Positions 1 through 5,872 of a stretch of 6,115 bases of DNA are shown here, piece by piece. A program made the position numbers and the translations under genes. The stretch covers positions 1-6,115 of the forward strand of contig CAIYWM010000258.1 in the NCBI GenBank assembly GCA_903929895.1, read 5' to 3'. The notes under the pieces were generated by a model. The model worked only from the letters and a program-made list of their open reading frames with translations, did not search any database and had not been told where the DNA came from. Origin of the DNA: an uncultured Alphaproteobacteria bacterium. Lineage in GTDB: Bacteria > Pseudomonadota > Alphaproteobacteria > Reyranellales > Reyranellaceae. Positions within the stretch are counted from its first letter, which is position 1. Each line of letters begins with the position of its first letter.

Positions 1-1164
1 CAGCACGCTCTTGCGGTTGAAGTCGCCGCGGAACATGCCGCCGATCTGCGGCACCGTGACGTGGCTCTCGTCGCAGATCAGCAGCGAATTCTTGGGGAAA
101 TACTCGAACAGCGTGGGCGGCGGCTCTCCCGGCTTGCGGCCGGTGAGATAGCGCGAATAGTTCTCGATGCCGGCGCAGGCGCCGGTGGTCTCCAGCATCT
201 CGATGTCGAACAGCGTGCGCTGCTCCAGCCGCTGCGCCTCGAGCAGCCGGCCGGCGCGGTTGAACTCCTCCAGCCGCTGCTTCAGGTCGACCTTTATCTG
301 GTCGATCGCCTTCTGCATCGTCGGCTTCGGCGTCACATAATGGCTGTTGGCATAGACGATGATGTCGTTCAGCGAGATCGTCTTGTCGCCGGTCAGCGGA
401 TCGAACTCGGTGATCGACTCGATCTCGTCGCCGAACATCTCGAAGCGCCAGGCCTTGTCCTCGTAGTGGGCCGGGAACAGGTCGATCGTGTCGCCGCGCA
501 CCCGGAAGGCGCCGCGCTGGAAGGCATTGTCGTTGCGCTTGTACTGCTGCTCGACGAAGCGGCGGAGCAGGGTGGAGCGATCGATCTTCTGGCCCTTGTG
601 CAGGCGGAAGGTCATCGCCTGGTAGTTCTCCAGCGGACCGATGCCGTAGATGCAGGAGACCGAAGCCACGATGATGACGTCGTCGCGCTCCATCAGCGCG
701 CGCGTCGCGGAGTGGCGCATGCGGTCGATCTGTTCGTTGATCGACGAATCCTTCTCGATGAAGGTGTCGGTGCGGGGGACGTAGGCTTCGGGCTGGTAGT
801 AGTCGTAGTACGAGACGAAGTACTCGACCGCATTCTCCGGGAAGAAACCCTTCATCTCGGAATAGAGCTGCGCCGCCAGCGTCTTGTTGGGCGCCATCAC
901 CAGCGCCGGCCGCCCCTGGCTCGCGATCACGTTGGCCATGGTGAAGGTCTTGCCCGAGCCGGTGACGCCCAGCAGGACCTGGTCGCGTTCGCCGCCTTCG
1001 ACGCCGGCGATGAGCTGCTTGATCGCCCCGGGCTGGTCGCCGGCGGGCGTATAGTCGGAGACGAGCTTGAAGGGCTTCGGCGTTACGCCTTCGAGCTCCG
1101 GCCGCCGCTGGATGTACGGCATCAGGAGGGGAGCAGCCGGAACCGCGAGATTCTTTGAGGCCAT
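1..1164 (-). CDS. uvrB: UvrB, excinuclease ABC subunit B (N-terminal 388 residues; partial at window edge)
   Basis: UvrB is the damage-verifying helicase-like subunit of UvrABC nucleotide excision repair; it takes DNA from UvrA and recruits UvrC for incision. Reading the minus strand from 1164 gives a protein starting [14 protein letters not shown]. It carries [17 protein letters not shown] near residue 32, a Walker A GVTGSGKT at 66-73, the TLAAQLYSE motif at 95-103, the damage-probing beta-hairpin region [20 protein letters not shown] at 119-138, and the Walker B DESH at 365-368 (plus positions 61-72). The frame is open to base 1, so the C-terminal helicase motifs and the UvrC-binding tail lie outside the window. 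The ATG at 1164 has GGAGG two bases upstream. An in-frame ATG at 1173 would add only MEV but overlaps the putative -10 box. No GTTC-N7-GTTC LexA site of the alphaproteobacterial type is visible upstream. The identification is very secure; the exact start is less so. Confidence 0.97.
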   Translation of the reverse strand, partial: MASKNLAVPAAPLLMPYIQRRPELEGVTPKPFKLVSDYTPAGDQPGAIKQLIAGVEGGERDQVLLGVTGSGKTFTMANVIASQGRPALVMAPNKTLAAQLYSEMKGFFPENAVEYFVSYYDYYQPEAYVPRTDTFIEKDSSINEQIDRMRHSATRALMERDDVIIVASVSCIYGIGPLENYQAMTFRLHKGQKIDRSTLLRRFVEQQYKRNDNAFQRGAFRVRGDTIDLFPAHYEDKAWRFEMFGDEIESITEFDPLTGDKTISLNDIIVYANSHYVTPKPTMQKAIDQIKVDLKQRLEEFNRAGRLLEAQRLEQRTLFDIEMLETTGACAGIENYSRYLTGRKPGEPPPTLFEYFPKNSLLICDESHVTVPQIGGMFRGDFNRKSVL

Positions 1165-1171
1165 GACCTCC

Positions 1172-1202
1172 ATTATATGATGCGCGCCCGGCGCTCCGGC
1201 AA
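1172..1202 (-). promoter_or_regulatory. Putative uvrB promoter with a perfect TATAAT -10
   Basis: On the minus strand a perfect TATAAT (1177-1172) is preceded, 19 bp upstream, by TTGCCG (1202-1197), a poor -35 with a long spacer. Only GGAGGTC separates the -10 from the ATG at 1164, so transcription starting about 7 nt after the -10 would begin at or next to the start codon. The element is seen directly; its activity is inferred. It also overlaps the possible upstream start (1177) of the divergent permease gene. Confidence 0.45.
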
Positions 1203-1221
1203 TGCTAGCGTCCCGCCCGCG

Positions 1222-1953
1222 ATGCCCGATCTGTTGAGTTTTCCTTTCCTCGTTTCTGCCGTGGTTGCCTGCATTGCAGGCATGGTGCGCGGCTTCGCCG
1301 GTTTCGGCGCCGCGATGCTGATGACGCCGATCTTTTCGGCCCTTTACGGGCCTGCGGTCGGGATTGCGCTCTGTCTCCTGCTGGAAATCGCGGTCGCGCT
1401 GCCGCTCGTTCCGGGCGTGGTGCGGCTGGTCGACTGGCGGCGCATCGGCCTGCTGCTTGTAGGGGCGGCCCTCGCCGTTCCGCTCGGCACCCATACGCTG
1501 ACCGGCGTCGAGCCCGAGCCAATGCGCTGGGCGATCTCGGCCATCATCCTGGGAGCGGTCACGCTGCTGGCCAGCGGCTGGCGCTTCCCCGGGCGGCCGA
1601 ATGTGGCGACGACCTTCGCCGCCGGTGCGACCAGCGGCTTCCTGAACGGACTCTCGGGCATGGCCGGCCCGCCGATCGCCTTCTACTATCTCGCGGGCAA
1701 CGAGCCGGCGGCGCGCGTTCGGGCCAATCTCACGACCTACTTCGTCTTCGTCGATTTGATTGCCCTGGCATCGTTCGCGTCGCGCGACCTGATCGGCTGG
1801 AGCACCGGCGTGCAGGGCCTGTTCCTGGCGCCGGCTGTGATGCTGGGCGGCGTGGTGGGCGAGCGGCTGTTCCCGCTGGCCAGCGAGACGTTCTATCGCC
1901 GCCTTGCGCTCGGCCTGCTGGTCTGCGTCGCCATCGGCTCCCTGCTGGTATAA
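1222..1953 (+). CDS. TauE/SafE (YfcA-like) family membrane permease
   Basis: This is a polytopic inner-membrane protein of the TauE/SafE family (formerly DUF81), whose characterised members export sulfite or organosulfonates; the substrate here cannot be told. The translation is strongly hydrophobic, with about seven or eight membrane segments. It shows both family half-motifs: a Gly-rich [14 protein letters not shown] near the N terminus, and [18 protein letters not shown] in the second half, the pseudo-symmetric repeat typical of the family. The preferred start at 1222 gives 243 residues ([11 protein letters not shown]...), beginning as the first membrane helix begins. An in-frame ATG at 1177 would give 258 residues, but it adds an Arg-rich stretch ([15 protein letters not shown]) and lies within the divergent uvrB promoter. 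Neither start has a clear Shine-Dalgarno sequence. The djlA-like gene follows nine bases after the TAA, so the two are probably cotranscribed. Confidence 0.85.
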   Translation: MPDLLSFPFLVSAVVACIAGMVRGFAGFGAAMLMTPIFSALYGPAVGIALCLLLEIAVALPLVPGVVRLVDWRRIGLLLVGAALAVPLGTHTLTGVEPEPMRWAISAIILGAVTLLASGWRFPGRPNVATTFAAGATSGFLNGLSGMAGPPIAFYYLAGNEPAARVRANLTTYFVFVDLIALASFASRDLIGWSTGVQGLFLAPAVMLGGVVGERLFPLASETFYRRLALGLLVCVAIGSLLV

Positions 1954-1962
1954 GGACACGGC

Positions 1963-2664
1963 ATGAGGATCTGGGACAAAATCGTGGAGGGCATGAACAG
2001 CCTCGGCATCGCCGAGCTGCTGGGCCTGTCCTCGCCGCCGGCCGACGATGGCGGGCATCCCGGCCTGCGGCAGATCGGCTTCACCATCGGGGTCATCGCA
2101 CTCGGCGCCAAGATGGCGCGCGTCGACGGCCAGGTCTCGGAGGTCGAGAGAGCGGCATTCCGCGACTTCTTCGAGGTGCCGCCGGGCGAGGAGGCGAACG
2201 TCGAGCGCTTCTTCGATCTGGCCAAGCGCGATGCCGGCGGGTTCGAGACCTACGCCCGCCAGGTAGCGGCGCTGTTTCCCGACGCGCCCGAGATACTCGA
2301 GAACGTGATCGAGGGACTGTTCAGCATTGCGCAGGCGGACGGCAGGATCGATGCGGCGGAAGCCGAATATCTCGCCCAGGTCGCGCGTATCTTCGGCCTG
2401 CCGAGTTCTCGCTTCGAGCGTGCGAAAGCGGCGGCACTTGGTGTCGTCGAATGCGAGCCCTGCGTCGTGCTCGGTATCGATCCGCTGGCGACCGACGAGC
2501 AGATCCGCGAGGCCTGGCTGCGGCAAGTCCGCGCCAACCATCCCGACCGGCTCATGGCGCAGGGCCTGCCGGAAGAGGCCATCGCGGTCGCGAATCGCAA
2601 GCTGGCGCTGATCAACGACGCCTATGACCGGCTGCGCAGGCAGCGCGGTCTCGTCCCGGCCTGA
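1963..2664 (+). CDS. DjlA-like co-chaperone: TerB domain plus C-terminal J domain
   Basis: A 233-residue protein with DjlA-type architecture. Residues about 40-155 form a TerB-like helical domain with the two acidic signatures [11 protein letters not shown] (52-62) and [15 protein letters not shown] (123-137). Residues about 164-228 form a J domain: [18 protein letters not shown], then the diagnostic HPD at 193-195, then the helix [17 protein letters not shown] proteins stimulate the ATPase of DnaK and pass clients to it. E. coli DjlA is anchored by an N-terminal membrane helix; none is evident here, where the N terminus is only mildly amphipathic ([20 protein letters not shown]), so a soluble or peripheral protein is likely. 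AAGGA (1952-1956), overlapping the permease stop, lies six bases ahead of the ATG. The stop is two bases before the amidase start, which suggests translational coupling. The family is confident; the client is unknown. Confidence 0.88.
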   Translation: MRIWDKIVEGMNSLGIAELLGLSSPPADDGGHPGLRQIGFTIGVIALGAKMARVDGQVSEVERAAFRDFFEVPPGEEANVERFFDLAKRDAGGFETYARQVAALFPDAPEILENVIEGLFSIAQADGRIDAAEAEYLAQVARIFGLPSSRFERAKAAALGVVECEPCVVLGIDPLATDEQIREAWLRQVRANHPDRLMAQGLPEEAIAVANRKLALINDAYDRLRRQRGLVPA

Positions 2665-2666
2665 GG

Positions 2667-3356
2667 ATGAAATTCGTCGACCTGCCATCCCCCAACCACG
2701 CGCCGAGGCCGGACGGCGCGGTCGTCGATATCCTCGTGCTGCACTATACCGAGCTTCCGCTGCAGGAGTCGCTCGACATCCTGCGCGACGGGACGCGCGA
2801 GCACAGGGTGAGTTCGCACTACGTGCTCGATCTCGACGGCACGGCCTATCGCCTCGTGCCCGAGGATCGCACCGCGTGGCATGCCGGAAAGTCGTGGTGG
2901 CGCGGCCGCGAGTCGCTGAACGCGACCTCCATCGGCATCGAGATCGTGAACCTGCACGGAGATCGCCACGACTATCCGGCCCCGCAGGTCGAGGCACTGA
3001 TCGAGCTGTGCCGCGGCATCCTTGCGCGCCATCCGGCGATCGAGCCGCGCAACGTCGTCGGCCATTCCGACATCGCACCCCAGCGCAAGATCGATCCAGG
3101 TCGTCGCTTTCCCTGGAAGGTGCTGGCGGAGCAGGGGATCGGGCTGTGGCCCAGGGCCGGCACGCGGCCGCTCGATGGCGACTTCCACAAGGCGCTTCAG
3201 CGATTCGGCTATGCGTCGCCGCTCGCCGTGCCGCCGAAGGAGATCGTGAAGGCCTTCCAGCGTCATTACCGGCCGGCCCAGGTGGACGGCATGATCGACC
3301 CGGAGACGAAGGCGCTGCTCGCCGGTCTGCTTGACCCGCTGGGACGGGCAGCCTAG
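2667..3356 (+). CDS. N-acetylmuramoyl-L-alanine amidase, AmpD/AmiD type, with peptidoglycan-binding domain
   Basis: A zinc amidase (Amidase_2 family) that cuts the bond between N-acetylmuramic acid and L-alanine in peptidoglycan or its turnover fragments. The catalytic domain (about 20-150) shows the zinc ligands H26 (LVLHYT), H133 (GHSDIAP) and D143 (KIDPG), the conserved Glu of SIGIEIVN at E92, and K141, matching the AmpD active-site pattern. Residues about 171-222 form a PG_binding_1-like domain ([11 protein letters not shown] ... [10 protein letters not shown] ... [13 protein letters not shown]). E. coli AmpD lacks this domain, whereas AmiD has one. There is no signal peptide or lipobox, unlike the outer-membrane lipoprotein AmiD, so a cytoplasmic recycling role is plausible but unproved. 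The start is set by the typical [15 protein letters not shown] opening; GAGG abuts the ATG, so initiation is probably coupled to the gene before it. The last codons carry the likely rnpB promoter, and the TAG stop falls in its -10 region. Confidence 0.93.
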   Translation: MKFVDLPSPNHAPRPDGAVVDILVLHYTELPLQESLDILRDGTREHRVSSHYVLDLDGTAYRLVPEDRTAWHAGKSWWRGRESLNATSIGIEIVNLHGDRHDYPAPQVEALIELCRGILARHPAIEPRNVVGHSDIAPQRKIDPGRRFPWKVLAEQGIGLWPRAGTRPLDGDFHKALQRFGYASPLAVPPKEIVKAFQRHYRPAQVDGMIDPETKALLAGLLDPLGRAA

Positions 3357-3359
3357 TCA
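3331..3359 (+). promoter_or_regulatory. Putative rnpB promoter inside the 3' end of the amidase gene
   Basis: TTGACC (3331-3336, five of six matches to the -35 consensus) is followed by a 17-bp spacer and TAGTCA (3354-3359), a weak -10 that overlaps the amidase stop codon. A start seven bases after it falls at 3366, the first base of the RNase P RNA P1 helix. The -35 and the spacing to the RNA 5' end are seen directly. The -10 matches consensus at only two positions, so the call rests mainly on geometry. Confidence 0.45.
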
Positions 3360-3365
3360 GGCGCT

Positions 3366-3757
3366 GGGTCAGACGGCTGGATGGCTGCACTCGGGCGGGC
3401 AACCGCACGGGTGAGGAAAGTCCGGGCTCCACGGAGACACGGTGCCGGATAACGTCCGGCGGGGGCGACCCCAGGGAAAGTGCCACAGAAAACAAACCGC
3501 CTGCCTGGCTTGCCAGGACGGCAAGGGTGAAACGGTGGGGTAAGAGCCCACCGCGCGACCGGCAACGGAAGCGGCATGGCAAACCCCACCGGGAGCAAGA
3601 CCAAATAGGGGCGACACGCCGGGCAACCGGCAGCGGTGTTTCCGCGTCGTCGCCCGGGTCGGTCGCGCGAGGCGTTCGGTAACGGGCGTCCCAGAGGAAT
3701 GGCCATCCATCGCTTTCGGGCGAGGACAGAACCCGGCTTACAGGCCGTCTGACCCCT
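3366..3757 (+). ncRNA. rnpB: RNase P RNA (class A, M1-type)
   Basis: This is the catalytic RNA of RNase P, which removes 5' leaders from pre-tRNAs. The ends are fixed by a perfect 12-bp P1 helix: GGGTCAGACGGC (3366-3377) pairs with GCCGTCTGACCC (3744-3755). Between them lie the universal core elements in order: GAGGAAAGTCCGGGCTCC (3412-3429, 5' strand of P4 region), CCACAGAAA at about 3482-3490, GGGTAAGAGCCCACCG (3538-3553), GGAGCAAGACCAAATAGGG (about 3591-3609), GAGGAATGGCCATCC near 3693-3707, and GACAGAACCCGGCTTACAGGCC near 3725-3746, which supplies the 3' strand of P4. The length of about 390 nt is normal for class A. The gene begins nine bases after the amidase stop. No strong intrinsic terminator with a U tract follows it. 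No protein gene on either strand competes credibly; open frames here are by-products of high GC. Confidence 0.98.
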
Positions 3758-3760
3758 TTC

Positions 3761-3859
3761 GATTCCGCAAGACGAGTCGCGTCTACAACCCCTTGTGCTT
3801 GCATGCAGCAGGCACACAATACATGTTGTGTCTAAGTCGTTCAGATTCCTTGTGGATTC
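3761..3859. promoter_or_regulatory. Cluster of four GANTC (CcrM-type) methylation sites
   Basis: GATTC at 3761-3765, GAGTC at 3774-3778, GATTC at 3844-3848 and GATTC at 3855-3859 all lie within 99 bp between rnpB and mraZ. In many alphaproteobacteria CcrM methylates adenine in GANTC, and methylation state in promoters tunes cell-cycle genes. The sites are seen directly; a regulatory role here is inferred from their density and from the division genes downstream. Confidence 0.5.
3814..3831. repeat. Inverted repeat ACACAA-N6-TTGTGT upstream of mraZ
   Basis: Six-base perfect arms (3814-3819 and 3826-3831) flank TACATG, with the palindrome ACATGT (3821-3826) nested across the right arm boundary. 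The AT-rich arms and the absence of a following T run argue against an intrinsic terminator. An operator for a dimeric regulator is possible. A weak promoter-like pair, TTGTGC (3793-3798) and CACAAT (3815-3820) with a 16-bp spacer, overlaps the left arm. The function is unknown. Confidence 0.35.
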
Positions 3860-3867
3860 TCCTCTTT

Positions 3868-3873
3868 GATAAT
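3868..3873 (+). promoter_or_regulatory. Candidate -10 element of the mraZ (dcw) promoter
   Basis: GATAAT matches TATAAT at five of six positions and lies in the most AT-rich part of the rnpB-mraZ gap, about 100 bp before the mraZ start. No good -35 is found at 16-18 bp; the sequence there (around 3844-3851) is GATTCCTT, which contains a GANTC site. A start near 3880 would put the MraZ-like boxes at and just downstream of the transcription start. This is a candidate only. Confidence 0.35.
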
Positions 3874-3876
3874 TGC

Positions 3877-3912
3877 ATCCCGGACTTTCCCATGATATCC
3901 CATTGTATCCCG
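3877..3912 (-). promoter_or_regulatory. Four MraZ-box-like repeats (YGGGA, 10-bp period): probable mraZ operator
   Basis: TCCC occurs at 3878, 3888, 3898 and 3908, exactly 10 bp apart. On the minus strand these read CGGGA, TGGGA, TGGGA and CGGGA. MraZ of E. coli binds direct TGGGN repeats separated by 5 bp, the same 10-bp period, upstream of mraZ. The array ends 60 bp before the mraZ start codon. The one-turn spacing places all boxes on one DNA face, as expected for a ring-shaped MraZ oligomer. The repeat is seen directly; MraZ binding is inferred from family knowledge. Confidence 0.75.
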
Positions 3913-3971
3913 TGTAACAGACGACGCAGGGGCGTGGGGCACCTGCAGCGGGTCTAGAGGGGAGATGGGCC

Positions 3972-4451
3972 GTGGCATTCCGGTCCGAAATCCTGATCAA
4001 GCTGGACAAGAAAGGCCGGGTTCTGTTGCCCGCGGCTTTTCGCGACGAACTGCCTGCGGAAGATCGCGGCGCGTTCGTCCTCTATCATTCCCCCACCATC
4101 CCGGGCCTCGTGAACGGCAACTCCCGCGCGGGCTTCGATGCCATGCTGGACCGCCTGCGCGCCGAAGCGCTGGGTCCCAAGGGTTCGCTGAAGGTCGCGC
4201 TCGACGACGACGCCTTCGATCCGGCCGGCTATCTCTCGGCCGGTGCCCGCACCATCTCGCTGGAGCCGGACGGCCGCTTCACCATGCCGGCCGAGTTCGC
4301 CCAGACGCTCGATGCGACTGACGGCGTCATGCTGGTGGGTAAGGTCGACAAGTTCCAGCTGTGGAATCCCGGGCGCTGGCAGGCGCGCCGCGAGGCCGAG
4401 CGCGAGAAGATGGCGGCGTTCGTGCGCAACCTCGGCGGAGGCGACGCATGA
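3972..4451 (+). CDS. mraZ: MraZ, transcriptional regulator of the dcw cluster
   Basis: A 159-residue protein with two SpoVT/AbrB-like halves. The first signature is [17 protein letters not shown] (11-27) and the second [17 protein letters not shown] (97-113), followed by the family's FQLWNPGRW (128-136). MraZ forms a ring-shaped oligomer that binds repeats upstream of its own gene and controls division and cell-wall genes; the array at 3877-3912 is its likely target. The start is GTG at 3972, chosen because the motif-bearing frame begins [12 protein letters not shown] there and GAGGGGAG (3957-3964) sits seven bases upstream. The ATG at 3965 is in another frame. The protein opens with MAFRSEI rather than the common MFxG form. 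Its stop overlaps the rsmH start as ATGA, marking the head of the dcw operon. Confidence 0.95.
   Translation: MAFRSEILIKLDKKGRVLLPAAFRDELPAEDRGAFVLYHSPTIPGLVNGNSRAGFDAMLDRLRAEALGPKGSLKVALDDDAFDPAGYLSAGARTISLEPDGRFTMPAEFAQTLDATDGVMLVGKVDKFQLWNPGRWQARREAEREKMAAFVRNLGGGDA
4437..4451 (+). promoter_or_regulatory. Ribosome-binding site and ATGA overlap coupling mraZ to rsmH
   Basis: GGAGG (4437-4441), a six-base spacer, and ATGA, in which the rsmH ATG (4448-4450) overlaps the mraZ TGA (4449-4451). This strong site decides the rsmH start over the further-upstream in-frame ATG at 4361. The arrangement implies translational coupling. Confidence 0.8.
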
Positions 4452-5395
4452 TCGGCGCCCGCCATGTTCCGGTGATGGCGCGCGAAGTCGTCGACGCGCT
4501 GCAGCCGCGCGACGGTGGCCGCTATCTCGACGGCACATTCGGCGCCGGCGGCTATACCGCCGCCATGCTCGATCGCGCCGATTGCCAGGTCATCGCCATC
4601 GATCGCGACCCCGATGCGATCGCCGCTGGCCGGGCTCTGGCCGAGCGTTATGCGCCGCGTCTCCGCCTGATCGAAGGCCGCTTCGGCGACATGGCCGAGC
4701 TCCTGTCGGCGGAGGGCGTCGGGGATGTGGACGGCGTGGCGCTCGATCTCGGCGTCTCGTCGATGCAGTTCGACCAGGCCGATCGGGGCTTCTCCTTCCG
4801 TGCCTCGGGCCCGCTCGACATGCGGATGGAGAAGAGCGGTCAGTCGGCGGCGGATCTCGTAAACGAAACAAACGAAACAGAACTCGCCGACATCATCTGG
4901 CGCTACGGCGAGGAGCGTCGCAGCCGCCGCGTGGCGCGCAGCATCGTCGAGGCGCGCCGCACCAGGCGCATCGAAACCACCGGTGAGCTGGCCGAGATCG
5001 TGCGGCGCGCGGTCGGCCCGCAGGGACGGGATGAGAGCGATCCCGCCACGCGCACCTTCCAGGCGTTGCGCATTGCCGTGAACGACGAGCTGGGCGAACT
5101 CGAGCGCGGCCTTGCGGCCGCCGAGCAGGTGCTGGCGCCGGGCGGCCGTCTCGCGGTCGTGTCGTTCCATTCGCTGGAAGACCGCGCCGTGAAGGAATTC
5201 GTGCGCGCTCGTGCCGGTCGCACGCCGGGCCCGTCACGCCACGCGCCGCCGGGCGCCGGTGCGCGGACCGCCACCCTGCGCGACCTCTCGCGCAAGCCGG
5301 TGCTGCCGTCCGACGAAGAGGTCTCGGCCAATCCGCGGGCCCGCTCCGCCCGGCTGCGCGTCGCCGAGAAGCTCGGCGCGGGAGGCGCCGCATGA
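4448..5395 (+). CDS. rsmH: RsmH (MraW), 16S rRNA m4C1402 N4-methyltransferase
   Basis: RsmH methylates N4 of C1402 in the decoding centre of 16S rRNA using S-adenosylmethionine. The 315-residue protein, close to the family norm, carries HVPVM (6-10), the SAM-binding motif [10 protein letters not shown] (28-37), AIDRDP (50-55), DLGVSS (100-105), [13 protein letters not shown] (115-127), [17 protein letters not shown] (202-218) and [11 protein letters not shown] (239-249). The start at 4448 follows GGAGG by six bases and opens as [10 protein letters not shown], as expected. An in-frame ATG at 4361 would add 29 Arg-rich residues and overlap mraZ deeply, so it is rejected. Codons 139-144 are an exact NETNET duplication made by an AT-rich 9-bp tandem repeat, but the family length there looks unchanged. 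The gene ends in an ATGA overlap with ftsL and is the second gene of the dcw operon. Confidence 0.97.
   Translation: MIGARHVPVMAREVVDALQPRDGGRYLDGTFGAGGYTAAMLDRADCQVIAIDRDPDAIAAGRALAERYAPRLRLIEGRFGDMAELLSAEGVGDVDGVALDLGVSSMQFDQADRGFSFRASGPLDMRMEKSGQSAADLVNETNETELADIIWRYGEERRSRRVARSIVEARRTRRIETTGELAEIVRRAVGPQGRDESDPATRTFQALRIAVNDELGELERGLAAAEQVLAPGGRLAVVSFHSLEDRAVKEFVRARAGRTPGPSRHAPPGAGARTATLRDLSRKPVLPSDEEVSANPRARSARLRVAEKLGAGGAA
4861..4878 (+). repeat. 9-bp tandem repeat AAACGAAAC x2 inside rsmH
   Basis: Two exact copies (4861-4869 and 4870-4878) encode most of NETNET in a stretch that is AT-rich against the GC-rich gene. The ACA codons look uncommon beside neighbouring codon use. It lies between ADLV and ELADI, a linker that is usually variable in RsmH. 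Confidence 0.6.
5381..5395 (+). promoter_or_regulatory. Ribosome-binding site and ATGA overlap coupling rsmH to ftsL
   Basis: GGAGG (5381-5385), a six-base spacer, and ATGA, with the ftsL ATG at 5392-5394 and the rsmH TGA at 5393-5395. The 15-base module differs from the mraZ/rsmH one (4437-4451) at a single base, GGAGGCGCCGCATGA against GGAGGCGACGCATGA. Confidence 0.8.
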
Positions 5396-5868
5396 TCCAT
5401 CGCGGGCTCCTGTTCTGGTCGGTCGTCGCCGTCGCCACGGCCGTGGGCCTGTTCACCGTCAAGTACAAGGTGCAGGACCTCGAGGAGCGCATCGACCGCA
5501 CCAACCAGAAGATCATGGAGAGCCAGCAGGCCACGCACATCCTGCGGGTCGAATGGGCTCACCTGAACGAATCGGAGCGCATCGAAGCGCTCGCGCAGAA
5601 GCATCTCAAGCTCGAGTCGGCGTCCATCAAGCAGGTCATCCGGCTCGATCAGCTCAAACCCGAATCTGTCCCCCCGCGGCGCGATCCACCACCTCCTTCC
5701 CCCCCACGAACGGGCAACGACGTCCCCTCGTCGACTTTGCCCGGTGGTGGTGGCCGCGTCGCAGCGGAGGCCGGCAGCCCCTCGCCGGCCTCCGCACCCC
5801 TTTCCAAGCGTACCCCCGGACCCACGACGCCCCCTCGACCGGCCCAAATCCAAGAGCCGGCAACATCG
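5392..5868 (+). CDS. ftsL: FtsL, cell division protein; no stop codon, 3' end probably lost at a junction
   Basis: FtsL is a small bitopic protein that joins FtsB and FtsQ in the divisome and helps activate FtsW/FtsI septal synthesis. The reading shows a short cytoplasmic N terminus (MIHRG), one membrane helix (about 6-23, [18 protein letters not shown]), then a coiled-coil-prone periplasmic segment (about 26-60, [16 protein letters not shown]) and the alphaproteobacterial core [20 protein letters not shown] at 53-72. After residue 88 the protein becomes proline-rich and low in complexity to about residue 158. The frame then stays open to the window edge (6115), but from about 5872 the minus strand looks like the real coding strand, so I end the credible ftsL part near 5868. 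No ftsI follows, contrary to normal dcw order. Runs of six and seven C (5670-5675, 5699-5705) make a frameshift in the tail possible. The N-terminal part is confident; the tail is not. Confidence 0.85.
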
Positions 5869-5872
5869 GGTC
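5860..5872. other. Probable breakpoint or chimeric junction between ftsL and unrelated DNA
   Basis: To the left, the plus strand encodes the ftsL tail; to the right, the minus strand encodes the middle of a signalling protein. On the minus strand the plausible protein ends at ...VELAVANR (through 5872) and then degrades into the Arg/Cys-rich antisense of ftsL ([14 protein letters not shown]). Neither gene has its own end at this point. No insertion-sequence terminal repeat or target duplication is apparent. The position is inferred from where protein-like character changes, so it is uncertain by some tens of bases. Confidence 0.6.

Noticed and set aside
61..1158. Long plus-strand open frame of 365 codons opposite uvrB
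   Set aside because: The minus strand gives an unmistakable UvrB with Walker A and DESH; the plus reading is a Leu/Arg/Val/Asp-rich antisense frame with no domain logic.
1177..1221. ATG at 1177 as the permease start
   Set aside because: It adds a polar Arg-rich stretch, has no ribosome-binding site and overlaps the uvrB -10; the start at 1222 fits the first membrane helix, though 1177 is not excluded.
3770..3784. Hairpin AGACG-AGTCG-CGTCT after rnpB as an intrinsic terminator
   Set aside because: The stem is only five base pairs and is followed by ACAACCCC with no T run; too weak to call.
3851..3859. DnaA-box-like TGTGGATTC upstream of mraZ
   Set aside because: It matches TGTGGATAA at only seven of nine positions and stands alone; chance is likely. 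It also overlaps a GANTC site.
3757..3971. CtrA site (TTAA-N7-TTAA) in the mraZ promoter
   Set aside because: I looked for it because CtrA controls division genes in some alphaproteobacteria; no match was found.
3353..4009. Minus-strand open frame of 218 codons across rnpB and the mraZ control region
   Set aside because: It lies over a structured RNA gene and operator DNA; the protein is Cys/Pro/Arg-rich without recognisable motifs.
3965..4321. ATG at 3965 as the mraZ start
   Set aside because: It is in a different frame and gives an Arg-rich peptide; the MraZ motifs are in the frame of the GTG at 3972.
4361..4447. Upstream in-frame ATG for rsmH
   Set aside because: It would add 29 non-family residues overlapping mraZ; the ATG at 4448 has GGAGG at ideal spacing and the family N terminus.
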